Shown here: one piece after another, positions 40,352-52,735 of the stretch
How the letters are laid out: each line of letters begins with the position of its first letter
Position numbering within the stretch: position 1 is the stretch's first letter
Assembly (NCBI RefSeq): GCF_000524195.1
Contig: NW_020170390.1
Span: 835,697 to 898,757 of the forward strand
Reading direction: 5' to 3'
From: Echinococcus granulosus
Lineage: Eukaryota; Platyhelminthes; Cestoda; Cyclophyllidea; Taeniidae
Length of the DNA: 63,061 bases
Position numbers and translations under genes: made by a program
Notes under the pieces: model-generated
Databases searched by the model: none
What the model was told of the DNA's origin: nothing
What the model saw: the letters and a program-made list of their open reading frames with translations, nothing else

Positions 40352-43300
40352 CTACAAAGTATCAACAGTAAGCTAAACATACGTTTACGGAGGAAATAAT
40401 AACAGAGTTAAGAGTAAAATGCTATTAGAGCGGAAAGAGCACAGTATACTTACTGTATTAATGCTTATCTCTGTGCGGTAGCCAAGAGCTACCCATTTTG
40501 AAGATGGAGATAGGATGTCAATTTGGTATCTAATCGACGCAAGCTGCGTTAAGAATGTGGGACCATACTATGGTTTTAGGGCTTGAATCTCAAAACACAT
40601 GCTAGTGCTAACGATTTTGACCCAAAAATCGGGCCAAGTGTTTTTTCTTGCATTTAGCCTAGGTGTAATTACACAACATTATTTCTCCTATGCCACCAAA
40701 TCATGATTGGAACTAGTCAACCAATGTAAAAAAACAGCAAAATCATCTACCTAGTGGGTAAACACAAGAAGTTAAGGACAAAAATGCGCAGAAAAGTAGA
40801 AAAACCGTCCGCATTAAACGTGAACTGCAGAACATCCTTATATGATGAGATTTTGAAAGCGTTCTAAGGTCAGATAAGCGGCAGTTCCTATAAGGTTAAA
40901 CACCTTGGTGGAATTGACCAATTTGGCTTAAATAAGCACAAAAACTTGCATTGTTAGTTACGTTTGTATTAATGTTTACGTTTAGAATGAGTATTCTAAC
41001 CGCGGAAGAGCATGGCATATTGACTGTTTAAATGCGGAAGTGCAACCTGCAGTGAATGAAGTTCCAGTGTGGGCAAGCATTCAGCCAAAAGAAACGTCTA
41101 GTTCCTATGTTATCGCATCATTGCGATTTAAAATAATGAATACGATTGCTCAGAGGACATAATGAGTCGGATAACAGCAAAATTACATGAAAAAATTAAA
41201 TGTTTAGAACTGAAGAGCTCTTAGCATATTATCAGTCATGTTAAAATCTATCTAGTTTGCTTGTAGATATCATTAAGTCTACCGTGCAAGCTGTAAAGTG
41301 CTGTACTACCTTTCGTTTCTTTTTTGTGGAATGCTAGCGAATGACTACCTCGCAGTTCAAACTTCATTGTCACAGTAGCATGCCATTTTTTGCGATATTT
41401 TTACTTCAAAGCCACTTAAGGTTATTTTAATATTTGGCTACACTCAATCCGCGGAGATACTATGATTTAATTTCACTTCTTTTTCTGTAGAGAGATGAAT
41501 ATGGGACTGTTGCAGGATAATAAATGCAAATCTGTGTGATAGTTGATTTGAAAAATCGAGTGTTGTTATCTGCGACTACTACCTTTTATTCAATAGCTAT
41601 GAGACCTCCTGATTTTCGGACCTGTATCTTTTCTGGCTAATACCCAAATCGATTTTTTTGATGTGCTATAAAATAAATTACTTCAATAAGCATATTTTTC
41701 GCATATTTTTGTCCTACCGATGCCTGAAAACTCAGTGATGAACCAAAACTTTCTGCGCGTAGCCGTATCTGTATCTTTACCCTTGAGATAGATTCTGATC
41801 GCCGAAAAGTAAGTTTGAAACAGCGGGACTTACTGTTTAAAGACTTGCCTTACGTTAGTCTCACCAAATATTTTTGGTGTCAAAAATTGGTAATCTGATC
41901 GTTATTTGGAGCTTTGATTAGTCCTACGTCGTCTGGTTGACGCCAAAGATAGGTGATGTCTGGTGGTGCCAGAGTAATGGTCTGCACGAGCGCCATAAAA
42001 TTCCACCAACCTCATGGAAATTCCTCCTAAATTGGTTTGTCCACAACCATCTGTGTGAATGCTTTGGTTTACCTTAGGCGTTCTTGTATTAAATGTGTGT
42101 AATTCATGGCTCATGTACGCAGCCTTTCCAAGGTCAAAATCCTAAGTCATCATGCACTTTTGCTAGGTTTTCTAGCACTCCTTGGGCGCTCTTTGAATCT
42201 GTGATATTTACGTACTATAAGTCTGCAGACTATTTACATCTCTGGAATGACTTAAACATTTTTGTCTGATATTCAATGACGTCTTATTGAATACATTGCA
42301 CCGAATGGTGAAGTTGTTCTTTATGATACTTGCAAAGTGCATTAATCCGTCTACATTTTTAGACATTGCAAGTTCTGCAAGGTCGTGTAAGGATAGAAAT
42401 ATTGCCCATTAGGCTGTCAAGTGTAAATTTTAAATATGAGTCGTGTTCGATCCCTTCTTTCCCGATTTCTTATGGATACATTAAAACAATCCAGTCGTTT
42501 TATGTCATGGCATAGTAATACCCTCGGCAGATTCAAATAAAAAGTCTTCATTCCATAGTATGTATATCATGGCGAAAATAGGTATATCATTCAGCGTGTA
42601 AAGTTAAGCCAAGTGTCGACTGTAGCTCAAACATTATCTTGTCTTCACAGCTAATAAATATAATGCCAAATAAACACATCACTTCCTCCTTGTAATAAAC
42701 ACTAATTGCAGTAATTATGTATGGATCACCGTTACATCGGTCAAAACAATATACAATACTTGCATATCTCAGGCATTTATGTTATTGACGGTTTTTGCCC
42801 TTCCCTCGCTTCGCAATGCTGGAATGTCTGGAGACATTTCTCGGAGGAATTATACCTGGACCTTACGCCCACCATAGCAACATCAACAAAACTAATCTCC
42901 CACCGGCCGTTGCTGCCATAGTAACAGCCGGTTTGTTTTTCCCTTACCCGTATAGGCACATTGGCATGCCTTAAAAAATAAATGTTCACTGGCTATGCGG
43001 TATTGCGTACCCATGATTTGAAAAATCCGCATCGGACAAGCTTTCAAAAAGTAAACGATTATGTGATGAAACAACTCTTTAGTACTCGCCAAACTGTACT
43101 CTTAGAATGTTATTTTACGCCTCTGACTTGATAAATGGTTGGCTGGTATCCGAGGCACCTTCGAATGTTAGTTGGGGCTGTAAGTCATAAACTGCAGACG
43201 GCACAATGGCCTATTTTGAAGGCGTGACTTGCTTGCTGATGAAAAGGTAATTTGTTCAAGACTATTTAAATACTTCGCACCGTACATGCTGCCAACTGCG

Positions 43301-44229
43301 TAAATCGTGGTGTAAAGTAGGCATATGCTTTATTTGAGAACATTTAATTTCCATTTTGGGGCATAAATGACTTCATTGCCCGGAATGAGCCTAAGCCAAG
43401 TATCTTTCTCGGTACAACTTTTATCAAAGCTACAGCGGCACCACACAATGGCGCCTTTTAAATTTATGCCCATGCAAAGGAATCTCTGGGTGCATCAACT
43501 TGATCGTAGACAAGGAACTTGAAACCCTATCCAAGGCATGTGAAAGTAAAGTTTGTTTTGGTAGGAGGATACTATTTTGGGATGTCATCCCCTTAAACAA
43601 GTAAATCTAGGAGATAGGCACATTTTTATGCGCTAAATTTTGCTAGCTAAAGTTTTTTTGGTCGTTGAAAAAGATAAGCCTGAATTCACAGGTATTTTGC
43701 GCCGCAAATTAAACGCAAAATTTGGGAGTAACATTTCATTCTGTACACATCATGAACATCTGGTCAACCGCTGACTCCCACCTATTGGCACAAAAGACCC
43801 AAATAGTAAGATTGCGACACGACAATGCTCACTTGGCACCCAGAAAGAAAGACGTTTCTGCACCAAAAAAAATTTGTAAACACAAAATTTGTGCAAAGCT
43901 GCTGGACGAGTCAGTCGTGACATTCAAATTTAACATCAGTTTAAGTGGTTTAAGACTACAAGTTGGGTAAATACGGATGATCCAAAATCGAGGTGGCTTT
44001 TCGCTGAGAGCTTACCAACACGAAAAAATCATTTTTTGACTAACCAAATCAGACAGCCTTCACAAATCGTCCAAGACACAAGTTAATAAAGCTAGCTCGT
44101 AATTTTGTCTATTGCCCAAAAATGGCATCTCCACCTCCTAGGTGCATTCATAGGAAACCAAATGGGTTTACAGAGGAAATAAACTAAACATGTTTCGCAT
44201 TGCACAATGCTTCATTTGTTAAAATATCC
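40352..44229. other. no supported gene
   Basis: Upstream of the first recognised exon of the coiled-coil gene, which enters in phase 1, so at least one more 5' exon should lie here or beyond. A minus-strand frame at 42777-42989 with several Cys and a 43722-43970 plus-strand frame rich in Lys were examined; neither has convincing borders. Confidence 0.45.
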
Positions 44230-44329
44230 NNNNNNNNNNNNNNNNNNNNNNNNNNNNNNNNNNNNNNNNNNNNNNNNNNNNNNNNNNNNNNNNNNNNNNN
44301 NNNNNNNNNNNNNNNNNNNNNNNNNNNNN
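44230..44329. other. assembly gap (100 N)
   Basis: Exactly 100 N, directly before a GC-rich, G-quadruplex-bearing island that may have blocked assembly. Confidence 0.99.
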
Positions 44330-45110
44330 AATAGTCTAGTCTGCAATCCTGCTTCCAGCTCCACTTTTGCAATACGTTTTGGTTATAGAAACAAGAGAAC
44401 TAGCCCCTGCTATCTCCATGCCCACCCCAATCTTGCAACCAAACTGCCCACTCCACATGGCACTGTGCAGCGCCAAACGTCGTCACCTGGAGAAGGATTG
44501 TTACATCAGGCAAATGTGGAGGGTGGAAATGCAGCAGTGTCTCTCTCCCCTCTCACCACATCCCATATCACACCCACATAAAGTGCAAATCGTCCCACAG
44601 GCAAGTTTTGCGGTGTCAGGTACGGACTGTTGTGTTGGTGTGTGGTGTCTCCTCATGTTGCTAAGAGTCGGACTTCCCTCCCACCAGATCACCAGTGCTG
44701 CCTACCAAACACTTCCAACGATGAAGCCTTTCTTGCACACCTTGAGTTGCACAGCATTGAGTCGAGTGGATGGATCGCAGCCGCAGTTGTTTACCAGTCA
44801 GTGCCAGCGAGTGCACAATTCACAGCCATCAGTTACATCTGCAGTCGACCACGCACACAGCCACACACAGTTGCAGTCTCCCGGAGGTGGAGTGGCGGCT
44901 GCCTTGGAGGTGTGAGGTGGGGTGAATTGTGGCAGGGCAGGTCAAGGCAGGGCAACGTGGGGCAGGGTGGGACAGTGGAGTGTGAGGTAGGATGGTGAGT
45001 GGGTCGTCGGGATATAGACAGTGATGTTTGTTCGCCCAATGAAGGCTGGAGTACACAAGCCATTCCTAACCTCGAATCAGTCAGTAAATCAGCGAGCGAA
45101 CAATGCGAGA
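44330..45110 (+). promoter_or_regulatory. GC-rich island, possible promoter or first-exon region
   Basis: Composition changes sharply to GC-rich right after the gap. All three plus-strand frames and some minus frames stay open for 100 codons or more, including 182 codons at 44367-44915. A frame at 44630-44998 reads more protein-like, but openness here is expected from composition. The segment ends in an imperfect G-rich array (GGCAGGGCAGG, GTGGGGCAGGGTGGG). It could be a CpG-island-like promoter with a 5' exon for the candidate plus-strand exon at 45255. No TATA box or initiator could be assigned. Confidence 0.3.
44950..44971 (+). other. G-quadruplex-type motif
   Basis: Four G tracts at 44950-44952, 44959-44962, 44965-44967 and 44969-44971, with loops of 6, 2 and 1 nt, meet the usual G3+ N1-7 rule. 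Further GGG tracts lie just upstream. Confidence 0.6.
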
Positions 45111-45254
45111 TGAACGGCGCGTCTTCACAACTTATGTGGCGGAGGTGAAATGCACATTGATAGTCCGCAAGGCTTGTTATTGTCTGTTAACGTATGACAT
45201 GCAGGACCAGTTCACTTAGAGTTCTCCATAACTTCAGCCTCCCCGTTTGTGTAG

Positions 45255-45380
45255 GTGTAATCCAACAGCCGCATCACTTGCATGATGCAAGAGTCCACCT
45301 TCTCGACGCCTCAATCTCACATCACCTCAACCAACTGGAATATGTCATTCCCTGCCTTTCTGAACGTCACACATCTACTT
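45255..45380 (+). CDS. candidate internal exon, phase 1-1
   Basis: A pyrimidine-rich acceptor (CCCCGTTTGTGTAG) ends at 45254 and a strong GTGAGT donor follows 45380. Only the phase 1 frame is open through all 126 nt; the other two hit stops. It encodes a His/Leu-rich peptide (QQPHHLHDARVHLLDASISH, then HLNQLEYVIPCLSE). Symmetrical phase 1-1 exons are common in modular proteins, but no known module was recognised. The GC-rich island upstream could provide its first exon. No partner exon could be joined with confidence. Confidence 0.4.
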
Positions 45381-46257
45381 GTGAGTGATTTGTCACTCAA
45401 ATCCAATCGTCCGAGCCATTTCCAGGTGCCAATTTGTTCTACAATTGCGTTTTCTCCAAGTGCCGTCCACCAACTCTTTTGTGTAATGCTGCTTCGGCAT
45501 TGAAAACGAGTTAAACTCGGTTTATGAAGCGGACAGGTTTGAATCAAATCTATCCTGTTTAAGCGATAGTTTGTGAGATGAGGGTTCCGAACGGGAGGAA
45601 AGTGGTAAGGAGCAGGATAAATTGTAGTGGGAACAAAGCAAATCTACCCCGTACATTGAAATTGAGCAGGCGTATGTGGATTGCGCATCCCTAAAATATA
45701 CAAGAAGTTGCTGAATCCGGCTCTACCCAAAACCGCGCTTTTCACCTGTGCCGTATACCTCATAAGTGTGTGCCTTGGTTACAAATCGGATTTTACCCCA
45801 AACACTTAATATCTTAATATTTTATGTAGAGATAATTCCAATTTGCCATTTGAGAAGATGCAGTACGCGAAAAATCTTTTTCCAAGAATTAGTTAGCAAT
45901 ATCATTAATTCACTCTCTTTACTGGGCTATTAAAGCAAATTCTTTTGATTTCATTCAAATAGGGTAGAATACAATCCAGAGGATTAAACACAATATATAA
46001 AGTTAAGTATCAACGTCTAAAATTCGGTTTCAGGCTAGAGATTATGGTATCATTTTTCAGGATCATTCAGTGCCTTTTAAGTAAGTTTGGCAGATGTGAT
46101 TGGTGCTTGAGTTAGTACGGCTCATGTTTTTTTCACCTTCGAGCTTCTTTAGTGATGCCTATGCCAGTCTAAAACAAGAACTTCAATTGTGTCATCGTTT
46201 TTTCTTGTCCTCTAATTCAGTACTGTTCTGCCTGCAAAATGTATTTTCTCTGGTTAC
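45381..46257. other. no supported gene
   Basis: Between the candidate plus-strand exon and the candidate minus-strand exon at 46258-46425. Short frames only. Confidence 0.4.
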
Positions 46258-47896
46258 CTAGGTTTCCGTACAACAATCCACCTGTGATAAGGTGTTCAGA
46301 GGCCCACATCAAATTTTTGTGCTGGCTAGGGAAATGCTCGAGTTTAACGCCGTGAGGTGATTGCGAAACCCCGTGAAGTAATGCATGTCCAGAAGGATGT
46401 GGTAGGGAGTACAAGAAATTTACAGCTCAAATAAGCGCACTGGGAGCTTTGGCTTGTCAAAGTCCCACACTTCCAATGACTGAGCGCGGAGCTTTCAACA
46501 TGGCCACCCAACATCGTGAGGAATTAACCTTCCACAGTTTCAGCATGCATAATTTCAGTTAAGCTTTACTCGTTTTTTTGTAATTGACATGGATTGATTT
46601 CCAAAACACCGTAAAATTTCCCACAGAGGTCATCATAATTTTATTCTTCACGAATTGCAATGTGAATCAAGAATTATTTGTAAGCGTATAATAGTACAGA
46701 ATTCATACTAAAAACGGAGCAAATTTAATGTTGCAAAAAAGCCTTCTGTGACTGGGTCTCAGCAATTACATTTAATTTTCATAATTCCAAATAGTTTGGA
46801 CTCCTTTAACTTCTGCTTAAGGGCCATAATGTAATTGCCAACAGTCGTCACTACCACTACTACGTTTTTAAAAAAAATTTAAGGATGTATCTTGAAAAAA
46901 ATCCTTATGTACTTTCATAATGAAGCATTGTCAGCTCACATTGTCGCACTGAATTGTGAACTTTTAAGTCGGGTGGTCCCAAATCTGGGTGATGACGTAT
47001 GCTGTCTTAGCAAAACTTGAAAAACCCAGGCAAAGTGTTCTTTACCAATTATTTTTTGTACTTTTATAAATGATGGGATGTTGTGACTTTAGGTGAGGCG
47101 TGAAGAGACAAGTACAAAAGGGGAGCCGTGAGATGCATTGTCAGCAGCCCTCAGTTGGGAAAAGTAACGGAAAACTTTAAAGCCTCTACCATCATGCATT
47201 CTAAAATTTGACCATTTTTAATGACCCAATGCTTCTCAATTAGCCTAGTGGAAGTGAACTGCTGCTTAGCTAGTCATTTTGCTGATGCTGTTGTTAGTAA
47301 ATCGCACTTTGTCCATTCTCATTTCTCAAATGACGGTCCACCGTGAGTTCATGCCTCAAGCATTGGTATTAGTGAGTGAATCATATTGACATTTTGCACA
47401 GGACCTTTCCAGCCCCTTTTGACCCACAAACCTCAGGCTTTCTTTTAATCACACACACACACCGAGTACGCACACAGTCATTAGCACACCATTAAAGACC
47501 GGAGCTTTTCAGTGTGGTAGTTTGGCCTGCGTTTCGCTTAACAGTTAGCGGTGACCTTTTGAGAATTTGACCCTCCGAAAGTTTTTGAAATGCGGCTCTG
47601 TCTCAACCGACTCACTGCCATCATCTACGTCCGCTATGACTCAACACCAAAGCACTTAGTGACGTCGCCAAGGTTTCATCGAAGACGCATGCGCGAGACG
47701 CACAATACTCTTGCTTAAACCTATGCAACATTAACGAGGATAATTCAAGTACTTACTTAGGGAAACTCTCAACTTTCTTTTCCAAATGTGTATTTTTTGT
47801 AAAAAGAATATCTTTGCCAGAGTTGTAATAGCACAACTCCGGGGGTCTCCTTGTATCGCCCTGGATTCCACAGCATAAATTTCGTCCGCTATGCCT
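46258..47896 (-). CDS. two candidate exons of an unassigned minus-strand gene
   Basis: The upstream exon, 47896-47757, has a strong acceptor (GCGGTTTTTGTAG) and a textbook GTAAGTAC donor. It enters in phase 2, leaves in phase 1 and encodes 46 codons (GIADEIYAVESRAIQGDP start, then a Lys/Arg-rich helical end). The next exon could be 46425-46258: phase 1 entry after ...TTATTTGAG and phase 1 exit at CTAG|GTAACC, encoding a His-rich stretch (HALLHGVSQSPHGVKLEHFP). The second acceptor is weak, and the same segment also looks exon-like on the plus strand (TCTCTGGTTACCTAG acceptor at 46260). The exons may continue the candidate gene at 48.7-51.1 kb. Family unknown. Confidence 0.38.
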
Positions 47897-48684
47897 CTAC
47901 AAAAACCGCAACTCGGGGTTAGGCTAAACGACACCTAATTATGAGTACTTGTGCATGGAAAGAATAATATGCAAAAAGGGAACAATTGTTTTATGTAGGT
48001 AGCAAATATGGCGTCCGCTCAGCTCAAGTGGGCAGAGGTTGTGCGCATGCGGTCCTCATCATGCGAGTTCCCTGCGAGAACGAATCCAAAAGCTCCCGTT
48101 TTGGCGCCTGACCCGAACGCACCTGCTGCGTTCCACGTACACACCTTCAGCAGTATCATGCATGTCCGTTGTAAGGAAAGGATGTAAAAACACGGATGTT
48201 TATGACATATGACCGGAAAGTGCGCAGAAACGTTTTTTTTAAAAAAATGTGGTTGATTCATTCGGCTATCTCCATCAGAGGGCGTTTTTTGCCTTGGCGA
48301 TGGTGTTACTGAAAATAGGATTTTATTTACTGCCATTGTTCAAAGATGGAATTTTTTGTACAATAATAAAATGTGGTAGTCAGCATAAGGAACTTGGAGA
48401 TTTGCCAAATTTTGCATGAAATATGCTGAAGTAATATCCCATTTTTGGTAGCAAGATAAAGGAGAAATACTATCCACCTACCTACTGTAAAAAAATAACC
48501 GTTACCACGACATTATTGTTTTCTGTAATGGTATAAAGTACTGAAGATACATTGCACTGGACTTATCAGACCCATTTGGTACATCAAATAATGTTGTACC
48601 ATTTCACCAAAAATCCTAATCATTTATGGTTGTGTGAGATAAAACTAACAATTCCTTCAATTTTTTAAATACTTCTGTTTAACT

Positions 48685-51111
48685 TCAGTGTAAGTTCTTC
48701 ACAGGTTTCAAACGTACACGCGGGTGTGGACCATCATCGCAGTTAACCTTCGTCTCGTACAAAGAATGTACGATGCTCTTTGTTTGGCAAATTTCGCAAG
48801 CTAGTAGCGGGTTCTTGGTCTTCCACACGCTAAAAATTCACAGCAAATAAAAAAACCTCCCATAAATCACACCTCTAACCTGGCGCACAGTAACAAGCTC
48901 CACAATTGGATCAATGAAGAGGCATTTCACCTACAAAAAGTGTTGCTTTGAGTTAAAAGACCGCTGGATCTTTTTCAATCACACAAAGAATTTCTGAAAT
49001 AAGCAAAACACGGCACAGCTTTGCAAGGCACTTCCGTATCCTGAACGCTTGATCTAGTAAAGGAATTCCCGGCAGGCTAGCCGTAGACTTTCCCACTTGT
49101 ATTAAAAGTGCTGCGGTAGAGAGTAGACAATTTGGTACATTCAAAAAAAAACTTTTTGTTTTTTGAGCTCATTAGTTAAAATTACAAAGTAGGGTATGCG
49201 AATGCGTAAGAGTGAACTTTTCTGCACAAACATGCGACATGACTGCATCCTTTTGTTTTGGGTCACGCCCACAAAGCACTAGTTGAAATATTTCTGACAC
49301 ATGCGAAAGACAAAGTGCGTAAAGGTTGGCGCCTGTAAAGTCCACCTGGAACACCTTTTGCACTACTTACCTCCGCAGTCTTCCACTGTCAATGCTGCTG
49401 GGTGGGTGAAGGCTGACGACGTCATAATTTAAGAGCTAGTGTAAAACTAACTTGTGTGGCAACGGCGTTCGTTTAACCGGTTTCCTTTCGGCTTTCCGCT
49501 AGTTACAGGGAGCTCTGACCACTCCACCCACGTTTTTAGCTCCCAACCCTTCTGTGCACGCATAACAAAGCTGCCTCCAAACTTGTTTGCCTCATGAGAC
49601 CTACTAGCAGCAACTCGAGCACTAGCAATGAAGTGAATGTAATTAGTACCAATAAAAAACTCTGAATGGCTTTGAAGTAACTATCGAATTAATAAGCAGT
49701 TATTAATGAGTTTTCCAAAAATACTTCCATTGCATATTTGATGCACCTCGGCGATTCGAGCGCAAAAGCATCCAAACTGATGGAATTTAAATTCAGACAC
49801 AAGAACAAGGTTAGCTTGAACAATTCCGAATTGTGCAGGCTTAATTTATTACCTTTCATAATGCAATTCTACCGCTGCTAGTTCTGATGCTCACATGCCT
49901 GACATTTCACGCAATGCCATTAAGGGAGCGTGCAACGCCATTCCCCTTGACTGCTGCCAGTGACTGCACGGGTGGAAAAATACTTACGCTACCTCTTTAA
50001 TTCCTAAGAGGACGATTTTTGTGGAACCAATCAGGCAAAAGGCACCTTTCTGACGCATCAAGTGCTAGCCACACGGGTAGGCACAAGTCGAAGGCTGCCT
50101 TAAACAGCTTAAATGGTTCACGGTGCTGTGCCCACTCGTAGTAACAAAAGTGTCGGTGCAGGCGGTCCGCTTTGTGCACACTCTCGTGACAGAGTATCCG
50201 AAGACTTTAAGACTTACTCTGCCCTTTTACTCCTTATTTTGGTGGAGATAGTACGCCTAAGGCTACGTTTTCGCACGGTATGCCTTAGATGAAGGCAAGA
50301 AACCTTTAACCATCATTATTAACTAGAGAATCATCCGCTGGTAAAACACTCTTGCAACATACGGGGCACCATGCTAGCAAAGAGAGAACTATAACCCTTA
50401 ATAATGACCGTGCACTAGTCTGATATTCAGATGTTGGACACTAAAATTCCTCTGATAGCCCCGTAAACAGGAATTTCAACCCAGCCTTCATTATTGGTGA
50501 CGCACAGGCGGCACATCAAAATGCACCATACACTTGAGGCTTGAAGGTGCCTCTAATGGTCTATCGACGATTAGTCGCTCTCATTGCACCCAGCAAATTC
50601 ACTTATTTTCTGCAGGGCTTAGGTTGATTCTTTCTGAAATTCGTTTTCATAATTCATTCAATAATGCAAAGCATGGGAGAAAAGGCAGTCTCAGCGAATC
50701 GAACGGAACTGCCGCCCTTTTGTCTGCCACATTCCTCTCACAATTTGTGCAAACACAAGGGTGAGGCCACCTGCTTTTTCTGAAAGGATGTACGATGGGA
50801 TGTGGGTGGCTTTCGAAGTCCTTGTATCCTATTCGAATTTTTTTCGTAGAGAACCATTAAAAGACTACCGCATTCAGGCATAGGGAGTACTTACGAAGTG
50901 TCAATTACCTGCGCTGTAAATGCAGGACTACATTTGGGAGAATCAAATTAAACCACTAACCGTCAACACACAAGTAGTGGATGCCTACCAGTCGGTGGTT
51001 CTGAACAAGCGACCAATTAGAGTGAAATCGCCTTGGGAACTCACTACCCTCTCCACTGTACGCTTCACGTTTTGAAGGTCTCCTGGTTGGAACTGCGTAT
51101 AACTCGCGTTG
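48685..51111 (-). CDS. unassigned helical protein, candidate exon chain
   Basis: Proposed exons in transcript order: 51111-50989 (phase 2-2; good acceptor TGCCTGCTCTCCTAG); 50204-50046 (phase 2-2); about 49359-49186; 49110-48962; 48930-48880; 48829 to a stop. Joins 51111/50204 (2), 49186/49110 (1) and 48962/48930 (0) agree in phase; the join into the 49359 exon is unresolved. Introns include one of 31 nt (48961-48931) and two of about 75 and 50 nt. The peptides are alpha-helical and hydrophobic (AAFDLCLPVWLALDASER, NLYALCLSHVSEIFQLVL, CLAKLCRVLLISEILCVIEK), as in HEAT/ARM-like proteins. The last exon in phase gives a short polar tail (stop at 48743). A different frame runs 47 codons to 48685 with a CEIC pair but does not fit the upstream phase. 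Confidence 0.42.
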
Positions 51112-51592
51112 CTAGGAGAGCAGGCAAAAGATGTTTGGTATCTTGTTGTTGAAATGGCGTTCTGAGGTATCAAGTAAGATGCAGAAATTCTCTGGATGCC
51201 ATAAATGGAATAGCATAAATCTGAGTGCAATATTGATGACCAGCACAGTGTTCAACGGTGATTTAAACTTCCCCCGCCCTTTCCACCGTCTCAGGGAGAC
51301 CTTTCTTAATGAATAACGGGAGATTTCATCATGGATACTGCAAATGTACTAAATGTCATTCAAAGCAACCATGACTGCTCCGCTAGGAAAAATTAAGACC
51401 TTTGAATTTCCCAAAAAAACACAACATCAAAGGCAATAAGTTTGCCTTCAGATAAGCGACGACCCAACCTCAAGTCAAAACCTTCCAAATCCTAATTTTT
51501 AATTCACAGTGGAAATCGTCAAAGTGGGCCTTCGGGTAGTCAAAAAAAAATTATGCAAACTCACTTCGAAATCAATCACTCCAATTAATCAA

Positions 51593-51598
51593 TTTATT
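51593..51598 (-). terminator. poly(A) signal for the DNAJB6-like gene
   Basis: AATAAA on the minus strand about 230 nt beyond the DNAJB6-like stop codon, inside T-rich 3' UTR-like sequence. Confidence 0.5.
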
Positions 51599-51826
51599 AC
51601 AATATAATCAGTGAGAGTGAGTCTTAGCATTGGGTGCAGACATGAAATAAATCGCAGTGCTTGCAGTGGAAAAAAGAGAAAGACAGTAGAGAGTAAATTT
51701 AAAAACGGAACAGAAAATGAAAATATTTATAGATGAGGGAAAAAGTTCGACGGAGAGTGTAGCAGGTCTCTGAGATCGTCAGCATGAGAAAAACCTCAAC
51801 ATAAAAAAATAAAAGGCATCAACGCG

Positions 51827-52702
51827 TCACGCGCTCATTATGGCCACCCGTTGTCCATTCACTGTCTTTGATTTGACAACTCCGTCCTCCTCCACTGTGA
51901 CCGTCTCTACACCGTCCTGAATGACACGACGTGTGGTAACGCATTTTCCATCAAGGAATTTCGTGGAGGTCGACCGAAAAGTGCCCTTGACGGGTGCAGC
52001 ACTACTGCCACCACCGAAAGTCAATTTCGATCCACCCTGGTGAACGGTTGCGGTGACGTTGGGGGAAGAGGAGAAGAAAGTAAAGCTCTGAGAAAGGCCA
52101 TCTTTAGGCGAGATCGTGCTCCCAGAGGTGGACATAAAGAAAACATGAGGCCCCTTCCGGTCAGGCAGATGTGTTTTCGATCGGCGCACGGGGTGGGAGT
52201 AACGCGTGGTTGAGTTTGCCCCCATACGACCCGACTCTGTCCGACGAACATTGGCCGTATTAGTGGCAAATGGCTCCATGAAGCTATTCATCATGTTAAC
52301 GTGTTCAGAGAAAAATTCGCGGAATATCTCCTCGGGGTCCCGAAAAACAAAGTTAAAGAAGTCATCGCCGTCGAAGAAGGAGAAGGCAGAGCGACGCGCA
52401 GAAGAACGTGTGGCAGAGCGAGGTCTCGTTTCAGGACGAGAGGAAGTGCCACGTAGACCAGCCAGTCCATACTTGTCGTAGATACGACGCTTTTCTGCGT
52501 CGGAGAGTATCTCGTAGGCCGCGCTTATCTCTTTGAAACGCTTCTCTGCCTCTTCCTTATTCGTCTCGCAGTTTTTGTCGGGATGCCACTTGAGCGCAAG
52601 ACGACGATAAGCCTTCCTGATGTCAGTCTCGCTTGCCCTACGATCTATTCCCAAAATTTCATACAGACAGGTGGTGCTGCTACCATTATTCACAGGAGGC
52701 AT
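51827..52702 (-). CDS. DNAJB6: DnaJ/Hsp40 co-chaperone, DNAJB6-like
   Basis: One intact coding exon of 291 codons. Residues about 12-81 form a J domain ([44 protein letters not shown]) with the HPD tripeptide at 40-42, which stimulates Hsp70 ATPase. A Ser/Arg-rich linker (about 85-108) stands where DNAJB proteins have a Gly/Phe region. Then comes a Phe-rich block with the DNAJB6-type [11 protein letters not shown] motif, a Ser/Thr-rich middle, and a C-terminal beta segment ([30 protein letters not shown]) that aligns with the end of the short DNAJB6 isoform. DNAJB6 prevents aggregation of misfolded proteins in cytosol and nucleus. There is no zinc-finger domain, so it is not type I. The ATG is chosen because a clear acceptor (ATTTTCAG) lies 16 nt upstream. 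Confidence 0.92.
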   Translation of the reverse strand: MPPVNNGSSTTCLYEILGIDRRASETDIRKAYRRLALKWHPDKNCETNKEEAEKRFKEISAAYEILSDAEKRRIYDKYGLAGLRGTSSRPETRPRSATRSSARRSAFSFFDGDDFFNFVFRDPEEIFREFFSEHVNMMNSFMEPFATNTANVRRTESGRMGANSTTRYSHPVRRSKTHLPDRKGPHVFFMSTSGSTISPKDGLSQSFTFFSSSPNVTATVHQGGSKLTFGGGSSAAPVKGTFRSTSTKFLDGKCVTTRRVIQDGVETVTVEEDGVVKSKTVNGQRVAIMSA

Positions 52703-52718
52703 CTCTGCACTTGGAGAA

Positions 52719-52735
52719 CTGAAAATTTAAGGAGC
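52719..52735 (-). promoter_or_regulatory. splice acceptor just upstream of the DNAJB6-like start
   Basis: TTAAATTTTCAG on the minus strand ends at 52719, leaving a 16-nt 5' UTR before ATG. This fits a 5' UTR intron or spliced-leader trans-splicing, which is known in tapeworms and flukes. The sequence cannot tell which. Confidence 0.45.

Noticed and set aside
44367..44915. 182-codon plus-strand frame in the GC-rich island
   Set aside because: Overlapping frames of similar length are open too, and the residues (His, Pro, Cys, Ser-rich) reflect composition; no motif.
52206..52481. 91-codon plus-strand frame
   Set aside because: Antisense shadow of the DNAJB6-like coding exon.
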